Below, in pieces: positions 39,409-52,507 of a stretch of 64,000 nucleotides of DNA. Under the pieces are notes generated by a model that did no database searches, was not told the DNA's origin, and saw nothing but the letters and a program-made list of their open reading frames with translations. How positions within the stretch are numbered: position 1 is the first letter of the stretch; the number at the start of each line of letters is the position of its first letter. This DNA is from Gordius sp. MW1 (Eukaryota > Nematomorpha > Gordioida > Gordea > Gordiidae): NCBI GenBank assembly GCA_964036665.1, contig OZ038527.1:12245835-12309834 (forward strand), in the 5' to 3' direction. A program made the translations under genes and the position numbers.

Positions 39409-42147
39409 ATGCGATCATGATTTCAAAGTAATAGTTTTCTGATTCTGATATATTTTTACTTTTTATCATGGAAACAACGTCTGAAAACGACAACTTTCAT
39501 CGGATGAATACGGTTGAATAAAAAAATGTGAAAAATTTTGAGGTAAAAATATTCATTTTTTTCGATTCTATGTGAAAGAGCTTGAAAAAATATATAAAAG
39601 TAAGCCAATTTGAGAATCCTATTATCCTTGATTGACTTCCGAAGAGGTTTTAAGCTGCGAGAACTATCATTTTGACAAAAGACAACGTTTTATTGTTGCG
39701 ATTAGTTTGTTGTATCGCAACGTGAATGCTTAATTTTTGAAAACTGCTCTATGCAATCATGATTTAAAAGTAATAGTTTTCTGATTCTGGTAAATTTTTC
39801 TTTTTATCATGGAAACAACGTCTGAAAACGACAACTTTCATCGGATGAATACGGTAGAAAGAAAAAAATGTGAAAAATTTTGAGGTAAAAATATTTATTT
39901 TTTTCGATTCTATGTGAAAGAGCTTGAAAAAATATATAAAAGTAAGCCGATTTGAGAATCCTATTATCCTCGATTGACTTCCGAAAAGAGGTTTTAAGCT
40001 GCGAGAACTATCATTTTGACAAAAGACAACGTTTTATTGTTGCGATTAGTTTGTTGTATCGCAACGTGAGTGCTTAATTTTTGAAAATTGCTCCATGCGA
40101 TCATGATATTAAAGTAATAGTTTTCTGATTCTGATAAATTTTTACTTTTTATCATGGAAACAACGTCTGAAAACGACAACTTTCATCGGATGAATACGGT
40201 TGAATAAAAAAATGTGAAAAATTTTGAGGTAAAAATATTCTTTTTTTTCGATTCTATGTGAAAGAGCGTAAAAAAATATATAAAAATAAGCCAATTTGAG
40301 AATACTATTATCCTGGATTGACTTCCGAAAAGAGGTTTTAAGTTGCGAGAACTATCATTTTGACAAAAGACAACGTTTTATTGTTGCGATTAGTTTGTTG
40401 TATCAAACGTGAGTGCTTAATTTTTGAAAACTGCTCTATGCAATCATGATTTAAAAGTAATAGTTTTCTGATTCTGATAAATTTTTCTTTTTATCATGGA
40501 AACAACGTCTAAAAACGACAAATTTCATCGGATGAATACGGTTGAAAGAAAAAAATGTGAAAAATTTTGAGGTAAAAATATTCTTTTTTTTATTCTATGT
40601 GAAAGAGCTTGAAAAAATATATAAAAATAAGCCAATTTGAGAATACTATTATCCTGGATTGACTTCCGAAAAGAGGTTTTAAGCAGCGAGAACTATCATT
40701 TTGACAAAAGACAACGTTTTATTGTTGCGATTAGTTTGTTGTATCGTAACGTGAGTGCTTAATTTTTGAAAATTGCTCTATGCGATCATGATTTCAAAGT
40801 AATAGTTTTCTGATTCTGATAAATTTTTACTTTTTATCATGGAAACAACGTCTGAAAACGACAACTTTCATCGGATGAATACGGTTGAATAAAAAAATGT
40901 GAAAAATTTTGAGGTAAAAATATTCATTTTTTTCGATTCTATGTGAAAGAGCTTGAAAAAATATATAAAAGTAAGCCGATTTGAGAATCCTATTATCCTC
41001 GATTGACTTCCGAAAAGAGGTTTTAAGCTGCGAGAACTATCATTTTGACAAAAGACAACGTTTTATTGTTGCGATTAGTTTGTTGTATCGCAACGTGAGT
41101 GCTTAATTTTTGAAAACTGCTCTATGCGATCATGATTTCAAAGTAATAGTTTTCTGATTCTGATAAATTTTTACTTTTTATCATGGAAACAACGTCTGAA
41201 AACGACAACTTTCATCGGATGAATACGGTTGAATAAAAAAATGTGAAAAATTTTGAGGTAAAAATATTTATTTTTTTCGATTCTATGTGAAAGAGCTTGA
41301 AAAAATATATAAAAATAAGCCAATTTGAGAATCCTATTATCCTCGATTGACTTCCGAAAAGAGGTTTTAAGCTGCGAGAACTATCATTTTGACAAAAGAC
41401 AACGTTTTATTGTTGCGATTAGTTTGTTGTATCGCAACGTGAGTTTTTAATTTTTGAAAACTGCTCTATGCGATCATGATTTCAAAGTAATAGTTTTCTG
41501 ATTCTGATAAATTTTTACTTTTTACTTTTTATCATATAAACCACGTCTGAAAACGACAACTTTTATCGGATGAATACGGTTGAAAGAAAAAAATGTGAAA
41601 AATTTTGAGGTAAAAATATTTATTTTTTTCGATTCTATGTGAAAGAGCTTGAAAAAATATATAAAAATAAGCCAATTTGAGAATCCTATTATCCTCGATT
41701 GACTTCCGAAAATAGGTTTTAAGCTTCGAGAACTATCATTTTGACAAAAGACGACGTTTTATTGGTGCGATTAGTTTGTTGTATCGCAACGTGAGTGCTT
41801 AATTTTTGAAAATTGCTCTATGCGATCATGATTTCAAAGTAATAGTTTTCTGATTCTGATAAATTTTTACTTTTTATCATGGAAACAACGTCTGAAAACG
41901 ACAACTTTCATCGGATGAATACGGTTGAATAAAAAAATGTGAAAAATTTTGAGGTAAAAATATTAATTTTTTTCGATTCTATGTGAAAGAGCTTGAAAAA
42001 ATATATAAAAGTAAGCCATTTGAGAATCTTATTATCCTCGATTGACTTCCGAAAAGAGGTTTTAAGCTGCGAGAACTATCATTTTGACAAAAGACAAAGT
42101 TTTATTGTTGCGACTAGTTTGTTGTATCAAACGTGAGTGCTTAATTT
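39409..42147 (+). repeat. Higher-order repeat of period 2,753 bp (8 monomers), copy B
   Basis: Second copy of 36656-39394, separated from it by only 14 bp of non-matching variant sites. It ends where the next monomer reads aatttttgaaaatt rather than aatttatgaaaact. Its last third (from 41346) is duplicated again 6,029 bp downstream, so this unit was a source of later copying. Confidence 0.92.
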
Positions 42148-42712
42148 TTGAAAATTGCTCTATGCGATCATGATTTCAAAGTAATAGTTTTCTGATTCTG
42201 ATAAATTTTTACTTTTTATCATGGAAACAACGTCTGAAAACGATCTTTCATCGGATGAATACGGTTGAAAGAAAAAATGTGAAAAATTTTGAGGTAAAAA
42301 TATTCATTTTTTTCGATTCTATGTGAAAGAGCGTATAAAAATATATAAAAATAAGCCAATTTGAGAATCCTATTATCCTCGATTGACTTCCGAAAAGAGG
42401 TTTTAAGCTGCGAGAACTATCATTTTGACAAAAGACAACGTTTTATTGTTGCGATTAGTTTGTTGTATCAAACGTGAGTGCTTAATTTTTGAAAATTGCT
42501 CCATGCGATCATGATTTCAAAGTAATAGTTATCTGATTCTGATAAATTTTTACTTTTTATCATGGAAACAACGTCTGAACACGACAACTTTCATCGGATG
42601 AATACGGTTGAATAAAAAAATGTGAAAAATTTTGAGGTAAAAATATTCCTTTTTTTCGATTCTATGTGAAAGAGCTTGAAAAAATATATAAAAGTAAGCC
42701 GATTTGAGAATC
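41346..42712 (+). repeat. Dispersed block, first copy (repeated 6,029 bp downstream)
   Basis: This 1,367-bp stretch matches 47375-48741. Markers in order: gtgagtttttaattt, the 7-bp tail duplication, gaaaatagg with agcttcg, gacgacg/ttggtgcg, attaattttttt, gtaagccatttgagaatctt, gacaaagttttatt with gcgactag, gaaaacgatctttcatc (4 bp missing), gcgtataaaaatat, gttatctgattc, gtctgaacacgac and attccttttttt. This dense set of private variants rules out chance similarity between monomers. Confidence 0.92.
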
Positions 42713-44280
42713 TTATTATCCTCGATTGACTTCCGAAAAGAGGTTTTAAGCTGCGAGAACTATCATTTTGACAAAAGACAACGTTTTATTGTTGCGATTA
42801 GCTTGTTGTATCAAACGTGAGTGCTTAATTTATGAAAACTGCTCTATGCAATCATGATTTCAAAGTAATAGTTTTCTGATTCTGATAAATTTTTACTTTT
42901 TATCATGGAAACAACGTCTGAAAACGACAACTTTCATCGGATGAATACGGTTGAATAAAAAAATGTGAAAAATTATGAGGTAAAAATATTCATTTTTTTC
43001 GATTCTATGTGAAAAAGCGTAAAAAAATATATAAAAATAAGCCAATTTGAGAATCTTATTATCCTGGATTGACTTCCGAAAAAAGGTTTTAAGCTGCGAG
43101 AACTATAATTTTGACAAAAGACAACGTTTTATTGTTGCGATTAGTTTGTTGTATCGCAACGTGAGTGCTTAATTTTTGAAAATTGCTCTATGCGATCATG
43201 ATTTCAAAGTAATAGTTTTCTGATTCTGATAAATTTTTACTTTTTATCATGGAAACAACGTCTGAAAACGACAACTTTCATCGGATGAATACGGTTGAAT
43301 AAAAAAATGTGAAAAATTTTGAGGTAAAAATATTTATTTTTTTCGACTCTATGTGAAAAAGCGTAAAAAAATATATAAAAATAAGCCAATTTGAGAATCC
43401 TATTATCCTGGATTGACTTCCGAAAAGAGGTTTTAAGCTGCGAGAACTATAATTTTGACAAAAGACAACGTTTTATTGTTGCGATTAGTTTGTTGTATCG
43501 CAACGTGAGTGCTTAATTTTTGAAAACTGCTCTATGCGATCATGATTTCAAAGTAATAGTTTTCTGATTCTGATTTTACTTTTTATCATGGAAACAACGT
43601 CTGAAAACGACAACTTTCATCGGATGAATACGGTTGAATAAAAAAATGTGAAAAATTTTGAGGTAAAAATATTTATTTTTTTCGATTCTATGTGAAAGAG
43701 CTTGAAAAAATATATAAAAGTAAACCGATTTGAGAATCCTATTATCCTTGATTGACTTCCGAAGAGGTTTTAAGCTGCGAGAACTATCATTTTGACAAAA
43801 GACAACGTTTTATTGTTGCGATTAGTTTGTTGTATCGCAACGTGAATGCTTAATTTTTGAAAACTGCTCTATGCGATCATGATTTCAAAGTAATAGTTTT
43901 CTGATTCTGATAAATTTTTACTTTTTATCATGGAAACAACGTCTGAAATGACAACTTTCATCGGATGAATACGGTTGAATAAAAAAATGTGAAAAATTTT
44001 GAGGTAAAATTATTCATTTTTTTCGATTCTATGTGAATGAGCTTAAAAAAATATATATAAGTAAGCCGATTTGAGAATCCTATTATCCTTGATTGACTTC
44101 CGAAAAGAGGTTTTAAGCTGCGAGAACTATCATTTTGACAAAAGACAACGTTTTATTGTTGCGATTAGTTTGTTGTATCAAACGTGAGTGCTTAATTTTC
44201 GAAAACTGCTCTATGCAATCATGATTTAAAAGTAATAGTTTTCTGATTCTGATAAATTTTTACTTTTTATCATGGAAACA

Positions 44281-44548
44281 TTCATTTTTTTCGATTCTAT
44301 GTGAAAGAGCTTGAAAAAATATATAAAAGTAAGCCGATTTGAGAATCCTATTATCCTCGATTGACTTCCGAAAAGAGGTTTTAAGTTGCGAGAACTATCA
44401 TTTTGACAAAAGACAACGTTTTATTGTTGCGATTAGTTTGTTGTATCAAACGTGAGTGCTTAATTTTCGAAAACTGCTCTATGCAATCATGATTTAAAAG
44501 TAATAGTTTTCTGATTCTGATAAATTTTTACTTTTTATCATGGAAACA
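44281..44548 (+). repeat. Truncated monomer (268 bp), 75 bp missing across the unit boundary
   Basis: The sequence goes from ggaaaca straight to ttcattttttt, skipping the end of one unit and the start of the next (acgtctg through gtaaaaata), about 75 bp. The same junction occurs again at 44549, and also at 53753 and 58433. Only one base of homology is visible at the breakpoints, so the founding deletion looks non-homologous. The four identical junctions mean it was then spread by copying. Confidence 0.9.
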
Positions 44549-44832
44549 TTCATTTTTTTCGATTCTATGTGAAAGAGCTTGAAAAAATATATAAAAGTAA
44601 GCCGATTTGAGAATCCTATTATCCTCGATTGACTTCCGAAAAGAGGTTTTAAGTTGCGAGAACTATCATTTTGACAAAAGACAACGTTTTATTGTTGCGG
44701 TTAGTTTGTTGTATCGTAACGTGAGTGCTTAATTTTTGAAAATTGCTCTATGCGATTATGATTTAAAAGTAATAGTTTTCTGATTCTGATAAATTTTTAC
44801 TTTTTATCATGGAAACAACGTCTGAAAACGAC
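44549..44832 (+). repeat. Second truncated monomer in tandem
   Basis: Starts at the same ggaaaca/ttcattt junction as the unit at 44281 and ends where the next full monomer starts (44833). The two truncated units follow each other directly and share aattttcgaaaactgc in the preceding monomer tails (near 44196 and 44464), so they are likely a local tandem duplication. Confidence 0.88.
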
Positions 44833-45433
44833 AACTTTCATCGGATGAATACGGTTGAAAGAAAAAAATGTGAAAAATTTTGAGGTAAAAATATTTATTT
44901 TTTTCGATTCTATGTGAAAGAGCTTAAAAAAATATATAAAAGTAAGCCGATTTGAGAATCCTATTATCCTCAATTGACTTCCGAAAAGAGGTTTTAAGCT
45001 GCGAGAACTATCATTTTGACAAAAGACAACGTTTTATTGTTGCGATTAGTTTGTTGTATCGCAACGTGAGTGCTTAATTTTTGAAAATTGCTCTATGCGA
45101 TCATGATTTCAAAGTAATAGTTTTCTGATTCTGATAAATTTTTACTTTTTATCATGGAAACAACGTCTGAAAACCACAACTTTCATCGGATGAATACGGT
45201 TGAAAGAATAAAATGTGAAAAATTTTGAGGTAAAAATATTTATTTTTTTCGATACTATGTGAAAGAGCTTGAAAAAATATATAAAAGTAAGCCGATTTGA
45301 AAATCCTATTATCCTCGATTGACTTCCGAAAAGAGGTTTTAAGCTGCGAGAACTATCATTTTGACAAAAGACAACGTTCTATTGTTGCGGTTAGTTTGTT
45401 GTATCAAACGTGAGTGCTTAATTTTTGAAAACT

Positions 45434-46929
45434 GCTCTATGCGATCATGATTTCAAAGTAATAGTTTTCTGATTCTGATAAATTTTTACTTTTTATCATG
45501 GAAACAACGTCTGAAAACGACAACTTTCATCGGATGAATACGGTTGAAAGAAAAAAATGTGAAAAATTTTGAGGTAAAAATATTTATTTTTTTCGATTCT
45601 ATGTGAAAGAGCTTGAAAAAATATATAAAAGTAAGCCGATTTGAGAATCCTATTATCCTCGATTGACTTCCGAAAAGAGGTTTTAAGCTGCGAGAACTAT
45701 CATTTTGACAAAAGACAACGTTTTATTGTTGCGATTAGTTTGTTGTATCGTAACGTGAGTGCTTAATTTTTGAAAATTGCTCTATGCGATCATGATTTCA
45801 AAGTAATAGTTTTCTGATTCTGATAAATTTTTACTTTTTATCATGGAAACAACGTCTGAAAACGACAACTTTCATCGGATGAATACGGTTGAATAAAAAA
45901 ATGTGAAATTTTTTTAAAAATATTCATTTTTTTCGATTCTATGTGAAAGAGCTTGAAAAAATATATAAAAGTAAGCCGATTTGAGAATCCTATTATCCTC
46001 GATTGACTTCCGAAAAGAGGTTTTAAGCTGCGAGAACTATCATTTTGACAAAAGACAACGTTTTATTGTTGCGATTAGTTTGTTGTATCGCAACGTGAGT
46101 GCTTAATTTTTGAAAACTGCTCTATGCGATCATGATTTTAAAGTAATAGTTTTCTGATTCTGATAAATTTTTACTTTTTATCATGGAAACAACGTCTGAA
46201 ACGACAACTTTCATCGGATGAATACGGTTGAATAAAAAAATGTGAAAAATTTTGAGGTAAAAATATTCATTTTTTTCGATTCTATGTGAAAGAGCTTAAA
46301 AAAATATATATAAGTAAGCCGATTTGAGAATCCTATTATCCTTGATTGACTTCCGAAAAGAGGTTTTAAGCTGCGAGAACTATCATTTTGACAAAAGACA
46401 ACGTTTTATTGTTGCGATTAGTTTGTTGTATCAAACGTGAGTGCTTAATTTTTGAAAACTGCTCTATGCAATCATGATTTAAAAGTAATAGTTTTCTGAT
46501 TCTGATAAATTTTTACTTTTTATCATGGAAACAACGTCTGAAAACGACAACTTTCATCGGATGAATACGGTTGAATAAAAAAATGTGAAAAATTTTGAGG
46601 TAAAAATATTCATTTTTTTCGATTCTATGTGAAAGAGCTTGAAAAAATATATAAAAGTAAGCCGATTTGAGAATCCTATTATCCTCGATTGACTTCCGAA
46701 AAGAGGTTTTAAGTTGCGAGAACTATCATTTTGACAAAAGACAACGTTTTATTGTTGCGGTTAGTTTGTTGTATCAAACGTGAGTGCTTAATTTTTGAAA
46801 ACTGCTCTATGCAATCATGATTTCAAAGTAATAGTTTTCTGATTCTGATAAATTTTTACTTTTTATCATGGAAACAACGTCTGAAAACGACAACTTTCAT
46901 CGGATGAATACGGTTGAATAAAAAAATGT
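45434..46929 (+). repeat. Block duplicated 4,463 bp downstream (13 monomers apart), first copy
   Basis: About 1,496 bp matching 49897-51392. Markers are gtgaaatttttttaaaaata (45903 and 50366), gtctgaaacgac, aaaatatatataag, cctt gattgac, and gcggttag with atcaaacg. One difference was seen: ttttaaag near 46139 versus tttcaaag near 50602. The match ends at 46930, where this copy has the private variant atgtcgaaaa. Confidence 0.87.
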
Positions 46930-47374
46930 CGAAAATTTTGAGGTAAAAATATTCTTTTTTTTCTATTCTATGTGAAAGAGCGTTAAAAAATATATAAAAA
47001 TAAGCCAATTTGAGAATCCTATTATCCTCGATTGACTTCCGAAAAGAGGTTTTAAGTTGCGAGAACTATCATTTTGACAAAAGACGACGTTTTATTGGTG
47101 CGATTAGTTTGTTGTATCGCAACGTGAGTGCTTAATTTTTGAAAATTGCTCTATGCGATCATGATTTCAAAGTAATAGTTTTCTGATTCTGATAAATTTT
47201 TACTTTTTATCATGGAAACAACGTCTGAAAACGACAACTTTCATCGGATGAATACGGTTGAATAAAAAAATGTGAAAAATTTTGAGGTAAAAATATTTAT
47301 TTTTTTCGATTCTATGTGAAAGAGCTTGAAAAAATATATAAAAATAAGCCGATTTGAGAATCCTATTATCCTCA

Positions 47375-48741
47375 ATTGACTTCCGAAAAGAGGTTTTAAG
47401 CTGCGAGAACTATCATTTTGACAAAAGACAACGTTTTATTGTTGCGATTAGTTTGTTGTATCGCAACGTGAGTTTTTAATTTTTGAAAACTGCTCTATGC
47501 GATCATGATTTCAAAGTAATAGTTTTCTGATTCTGATAAATTTTTACTTTTTACTTTTTATCATATAAACCACGTCTGAAAACGACAACTTTTATCGGAT
47601 GAATACGGTTGAAAGAAAAAAATGTGAAAAATTTTGAGGTAAAAATATTTATTTTTTTCGATTCTATGTGAAAGAGCTTGAAAAAATATATAAAAATAAG
47701 CCAATTTGAGAATCCTATTATCCTCGATTGACTTCCGAAAATAGGTTTTAAGCTTCGAGAACTATCATTTTGACAAAAGACGACGTTTTATTGGTGCGAT
47801 TAGTTTGTTGTATCGCAACGTGAGTGCTTAATTTTTGAAAATTGCTCTATGCGATCATGATTTCAAAGTAATAGTTTTCTGATTCTGATAAATTTTTACT
47901 TTTTATCATGGAAACAACGTCTGAAAACGACAACTTTCATCGGATGAATACGGTTGAATAAAAAAATGTGAAAAATTTTGAGGTAAAAATATTAATTTTT
48001 TTCGATTCTATGTGAAAGAGCTTGAAAAAATATATAAAAGTAAGCCATTTGAGAATCTTATTATCCTCGATTGACTTCCGAAAAGAGGTTTTAAGCTGCG
48101 AGAACTATCATTTTGACAAAAGACAAAGTTTTATTGTTGCGACTAGTTTGTTGTATCAAACGTGAGTGCTTAATTTTTGAAAATTGCTCTATGCGATCAT
48201 GATTTCAAAGTAATAGTTTTCTGATTCTGATAAATTTTTACTTTTTATCATGGAAACAACGTCTGAAAACGATCTTTCATCGGATGAATACGGTTGAAAG
48301 AAAAAATGTGAAAAATTTTGAGGTAAAAATATTCATTTTTTTCGATTCTATGTGAAAGAGCGTATAAAAATATATAAAAATAAGCCAATTTGAGAATCCT
48401 ATTATCCTCGATTGACTTCCGAAAAGAGGTTTTAAGCTGCGAGAACTATCATTTTGACAAAAGACAACGTTTTATTGTTGCGATTAGTTTGTTGTATCAA
48501 ACGTGAGTGCTTAATTTTTGAAAATTGCTCCATGCGATCATGATTTCAAAGTAATAGTTATCTGATTCTGATAAATTTTTACTTTTTATCATGGAAACAA
48601 CGTCTGAACACGACAACTTTCATCGGATGAATACGGTTGAATAAAAAAATGTGAAAAATTTTGAGGTAAAAATATTCCTTTTTTTCGATTCTATGTGAAA
48701 GAGCTTGAAAAAATATATAAAAGTAAGCCGATTTGAGAATC
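47375..48741 (+). repeat. Dispersed block, second copy
   Basis: Copy of 41346-42712 with all its private variants kept. Upstream identity stops at a/g (47374/41345) and downstream at c/t (48742/42713). It shows that a four-monomer tract moved or was duplicated over about 6 kb within the array without its neighbours. Confidence 0.92.
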
Positions 48742-49120
48742 CTATTATCCTCGATTGACTTCCGAAAAGAGGTTTTAAGCTGCGAGAACTATCATTTTGA
48801 CAAAAGACAACGTTTTATTGTTGCGATTAGTTTGTTGTATCGTAACGTGAGTGCTTAATTTTTGAAAATTGCTCTATGCGATCATGATTTCAAAGTAATA
48901 GTTTTCTGATTCTGATAAATTTTTACTTTTTATCATGGAAACAACGTCTGAAAACGACAACTTTCATCGGATGAATACGGTTGAATAAAAAAATGTGAAA
49001 TTTTTTTAAAAATATTCATTTTTTTCGATTCTATGTGAAAGAGCTTGAAAAAATATATAAAAGTAAGCCGATTTGAGAATCCTATTATCCTCGATTGACT
49101 TCCGAAAAGAGGTTTTAAGC

Positions 49121-49878
49121 TGCGAGAACTATCATTTTGACAAAAGACAACGTTTTATTGTTGCGATTAGTTTGTTGTATCAAACGTGAGTGCTTAATTT
49201 TTGAAAACGCTCTATGCAATCATGATTTAAAAGTAATAGTTTTCTGATTCTGATAAATTTTTCTTTTTATCATGGAAACAACGTCTAAAAACGACAAATT
49301 TCATCGGATGAATACGGTTGAAAGAAAAAAATGTGAAAAATTTTGAGGTAAAAATATTTATTTTTTTCGATTCTATGTGAAAGAGCTTGAAAAAATATAT
49401 AAAAGTAAGCCGATTTGAGAATCCTATTATCCTCGATTGACTTCCGAAAAGAGGTTTTAAGCTGCGAGAACTATCATTTTGACAAAAGACAACGTTTTAT
49501 TGTTGCGATTAGTTTGTTGTATCGCAACGTGAGTGCTTAATTTTTGAAAATTGCTCCATGCGATCATGATTTTAAAGTAATAGTTTTCTGATTCTGATAA
49601 ATTTTTACTTTTTATCATGGAAACAACGTCTGAAAACGACAACTTTCATCGGATGAATACGGTTGAATAAAAAAATGTGAAAAATTTTGAGGTAAAAATA
49701 TTTATTTTTTTCGATTCTATGTGAAAGAGCTTGAAAAAATATATAAAAATAAGCCAATTTGAGAATCCTATTATCCTCGATTGACTTCCGAAAAGAGGTT
49801 TTAAGCTGCGAGAACTATCATTTTGACAAAAGACAACGTTTTATTGTTGCGATTAGTTTGTTGTATCGCAACGTGAGT
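49121..49878 (+). repeat. Block duplicated 2,400 bp downstream (7 monomers), first copy
   Basis: Matches 51521-52278. Shared markers are gaaaacgctctatgc (one base missing) near 49203 and 51603, gtctaaaaacgacaaa, ctccatgcgatcatgatttta near 49554 and 51954. The copy at 51644 has tttcatattc where this one has tttctgattc. The match ends where the second copy changes to gtgagttttt. Confidence 0.85.
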
Positions 49879-49896
49879 GCTTAATTTTTGAAAATT

Positions 49897-51392
49897 GCTC
49901 TATGCGATCATGATTTCAAAGTAATAGTTTTCTGATTCTGATAAATTTTTACTTTTTATCATGGAAACAACGTCTGAAAACGACAACTTTCATCGGATGA
50001 ATACGGTTGAAAGAAAAAAATGTGAAAAATTTTGAGGTAAAAATATTTATTTTTTTCGATTCTATGTGAAAGAGCTTGAAAAAATATATAAAAGTAAGCC
50101 GATTTGAGAATCCTATTATCCTCGATTGACTTCCGAAAAGAGGTTTTAAGCTGCGAGAACTATCATTTTGACAAAAGACAACGTTTTATTGTTGCGATTA
50201 GTTTGTTGTATCGTAACGTGAGTGCTTAATTTTTGAAAATTGCTCTATGCGATCATGATTTCAAAGTAATAGTTTTCTGATTCTGATAAATTTTTACTTT
50301 TTATCATGGAAACAACGTCTGAAAACGACAACTTTCATCGGATGAATACGGTTGAATAAAAAAATGTGAAATTTTTTTAAAAATATTCATTTTTTTCGAT
50401 TCTATGTGAAAGAGCTTGAAAAAATATATAAAAGTAAGCCGATTTGAGAATCCTATTATCCTCGATTGACTTCCGAAAAGAGGTTTTAAGCTGCGAGAAC
50501 TATCATTTTGACAAAAGACAACGTTTTATTGTTGCGATTAGTTTGTTGTATCGCAACGTGAGTGCTTAATTTTTGAAAACTGCTCTATGCGATCATGATT
50601 TCAAAGTAATAGTTTTCTGATTCTGATAAATTTTTACTTTTTATCATGGAAACAACGTCTGAAACGACAACTTTCATCGGATGAATACGGTTGAATAAAA
50701 AAATGTGAAAAATTTTGAGGTAAAAATATTCATTTTTTTCGATTCTATGTGAAAGAGCTTAAAAAAATATATATAAGTAAGCCGATTTGAGAATCCTATT
50801 ATCCTTGATTGACTTCCGAAAAGAGGTTTTAAGCTGCGAGAACTATCATTTTGACAAAAGACAACGTTTTATTGTTGCGATTAGTTTGTTGTATCAAACG
50901 TGAGTGCTTAATTTTTGAAAACTGCTCTATGCAATCATGATTTAAAAGTAATAGTTTTCTGATTCTGATAAATTTTTACTTTTTATCATGGAAACAACGT
51001 CTGAAAACGACAACTTTCATCGGATGAATACGGTTGAATAAAAAAATGTGAAAAATTTTGAGGTAAAAATATTCATTTTTTTCGATTCTATGTGAAAGAG
51101 CTTGAAAAAATATATAAAAGTAAGCCGATTTGAGAATCCTATTATCCTCGATTGACTTCCGAAAAGAGGTTTTAAGTTGCGAGAACTATCATTTTGACAA
51201 AAGACAACGTTTTATTGTTGCGGTTAGTTTGTTGTATCAAACGTGAGTGCTTAATTTTTGAAAACTGCTCTATGCAATCATGATTTCAAAGTAATAGTTT
51301 TCTGATTCTGATAAATTTTTACTTTTTATCATGGAAACAACGTCTGAAAACGACAACTTTCATCGGATGAATACGGTTGAATAAAAAAATGT
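49897..51392 (+). repeat. Block matching 45434-46929, second copy
   Basis: Second copy of the 4,463-bp-shifted block, including the rearranged A/T segment gtgaaatttttttaaaaata at 50366. It shows that the 42-52 kb zone is a patchwork of overlapping duplications with different offsets (2,400, 4,463 and 6,029 bp), not one clean higher-order repeat. Confidence 0.87.
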
Positions 51393-51520
51393 GAAAAATT
51401 TTGAGGTAAAAATATTCTTTTTTTTCGATTCTATGTGAAAGAGCGTTAAAAAATATATAAAAATAAGCCAATTTGAGAATCCTATTATCCTCGATTGACT
51501 TCCGAAAAGAGGTTTTAAGT

Positions 51521-52278
51521 TGCGAGAACTATCATTTTGACAAAAGACAACGTTTTATTGTTGCGATTAGTTTGTTGTATCAAACGTGAGTGCTTAATTT
51601 TTGAAAACGCTCTATGCAATCATGATTTAAAAGTAATAGTTTTCATATTCTGATAAATTTTTCTTTTTATCATGGAAACAACGTCTAAAAACGACAAATT
51701 TCATCGGATGAATACGGTTGAAAGAAAAAAATGTGAAAAATTTTGAGGTAAAAATATTTATTTTTTTCGATTCTATGTGAAAGAGCTTGAAAAAATATAT
51801 AAAAGTAAGCCGATTTGAGAATCCTATTATCCTCGATTGACTTCCGAAAAGAGGTTTTAAGCTGCGAGAACTATCATTTTGACAAAAGACAACGTTTTAT
51901 TGTTGCGATTAGTTTGTTGTATCGCAACGTGAGTGCTTAATTTTTGAAAATTGCTCCATGCGATCATGATTTTAAAGTAATAGTTTTCTGATTCTGATAA
52001 ATTTTTACTTTTTATCATGGAAACAACGTCTGAAAACGACAACTTTCATCGGATGAATACGGTTGAATAAAAAAATGTGAAAAATTTTGAGGTAAAAATA
52101 TTTATTTTTTTCGATTCTATGTGAAAGAGCTTGAAAAAATATATAAAAATAAGCCAATTTGAGAATCCTATTATCCTCGATTGACTTCCGAAAAGAGGTT
52201 TTAAGCTGCGAGAACTATCATTTTGACAAAAGACAACGTTTTATTGTTGCGATTAGTTTGTTGTATCGCAACGTGAGT
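51521..52278 (+). repeat. Block matching 49121-49878, second copy
   Basis: Second copy of the 2,400-bp-shifted block, with the private substitution pair tttcatattc near 51641. At its right end it joins directly to a monomer of the gtgagttttt / 7-bp-duplication type. Its right boundary is therefore a switch between two subfamilies at 52279. Confidence 0.85.
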
Positions 52279-52507
52279 TTTTAATTTTTGAAAACTGCTC
52301 TATGCGATCATGATTTCAAAGTAATAGTTTTCTGATTCTGATAAATTTTTACTTTTTACTTTTTATCATATAAACCACGTCTGAAAACGACAACTTTTAT
52401 CGGATGAATACGGTTGAAAGAAAAAAATGTGAAAAATTTTGAGGTAAAAATATTTATTTTTTTCGATTCTATGTGAAAGAGCTTGAAAAAATATATAAAA
52501 ATAAGCC
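51974..52507 (+). repeat. 3-monomer repeat (period 1,034 bp), first copy
   Basis: This 534-bp stretch matches 53008-53541 and includes the gtgagttttt and 7-bp-duplication markers. Identity starts after t/c at 51973/53007 and ends before a/g at 52508/53542. The extra bases of the 7-bp duplication lengthen the three-monomer period. Confidence 0.85.

Larger units (their letters stand above)
42713..47374 (+). repeat. Mosaic satellite block with truncated monomers
   Basis: About 14 monomers. Private variants include gtgaaaaagcg with ctataattttg near 43011-43108, gaaatgacaac near 43945, atatatataag near 44052, and two truncated monomers at 44281 and 44549. A hybrid monomer near 47084 has the gacgacg/ttggtgcg right half joined to an ordinary left half. 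Part of it (45434-46929) is duplicated at 49897-51392. Confidence 0.85.

Noticed and set aside
24576..42147. The two 8-monomer repeats as copies of one higher-order unit
   Set aside because: The 2,748-bp unit (24576-30116) and 2,753-bp unit (36656-42147) have different private markers: cctcaaatcac and tcgaatga versus aagcagcgag and the 7-bp duplication. Equal monomer number is coincidental.
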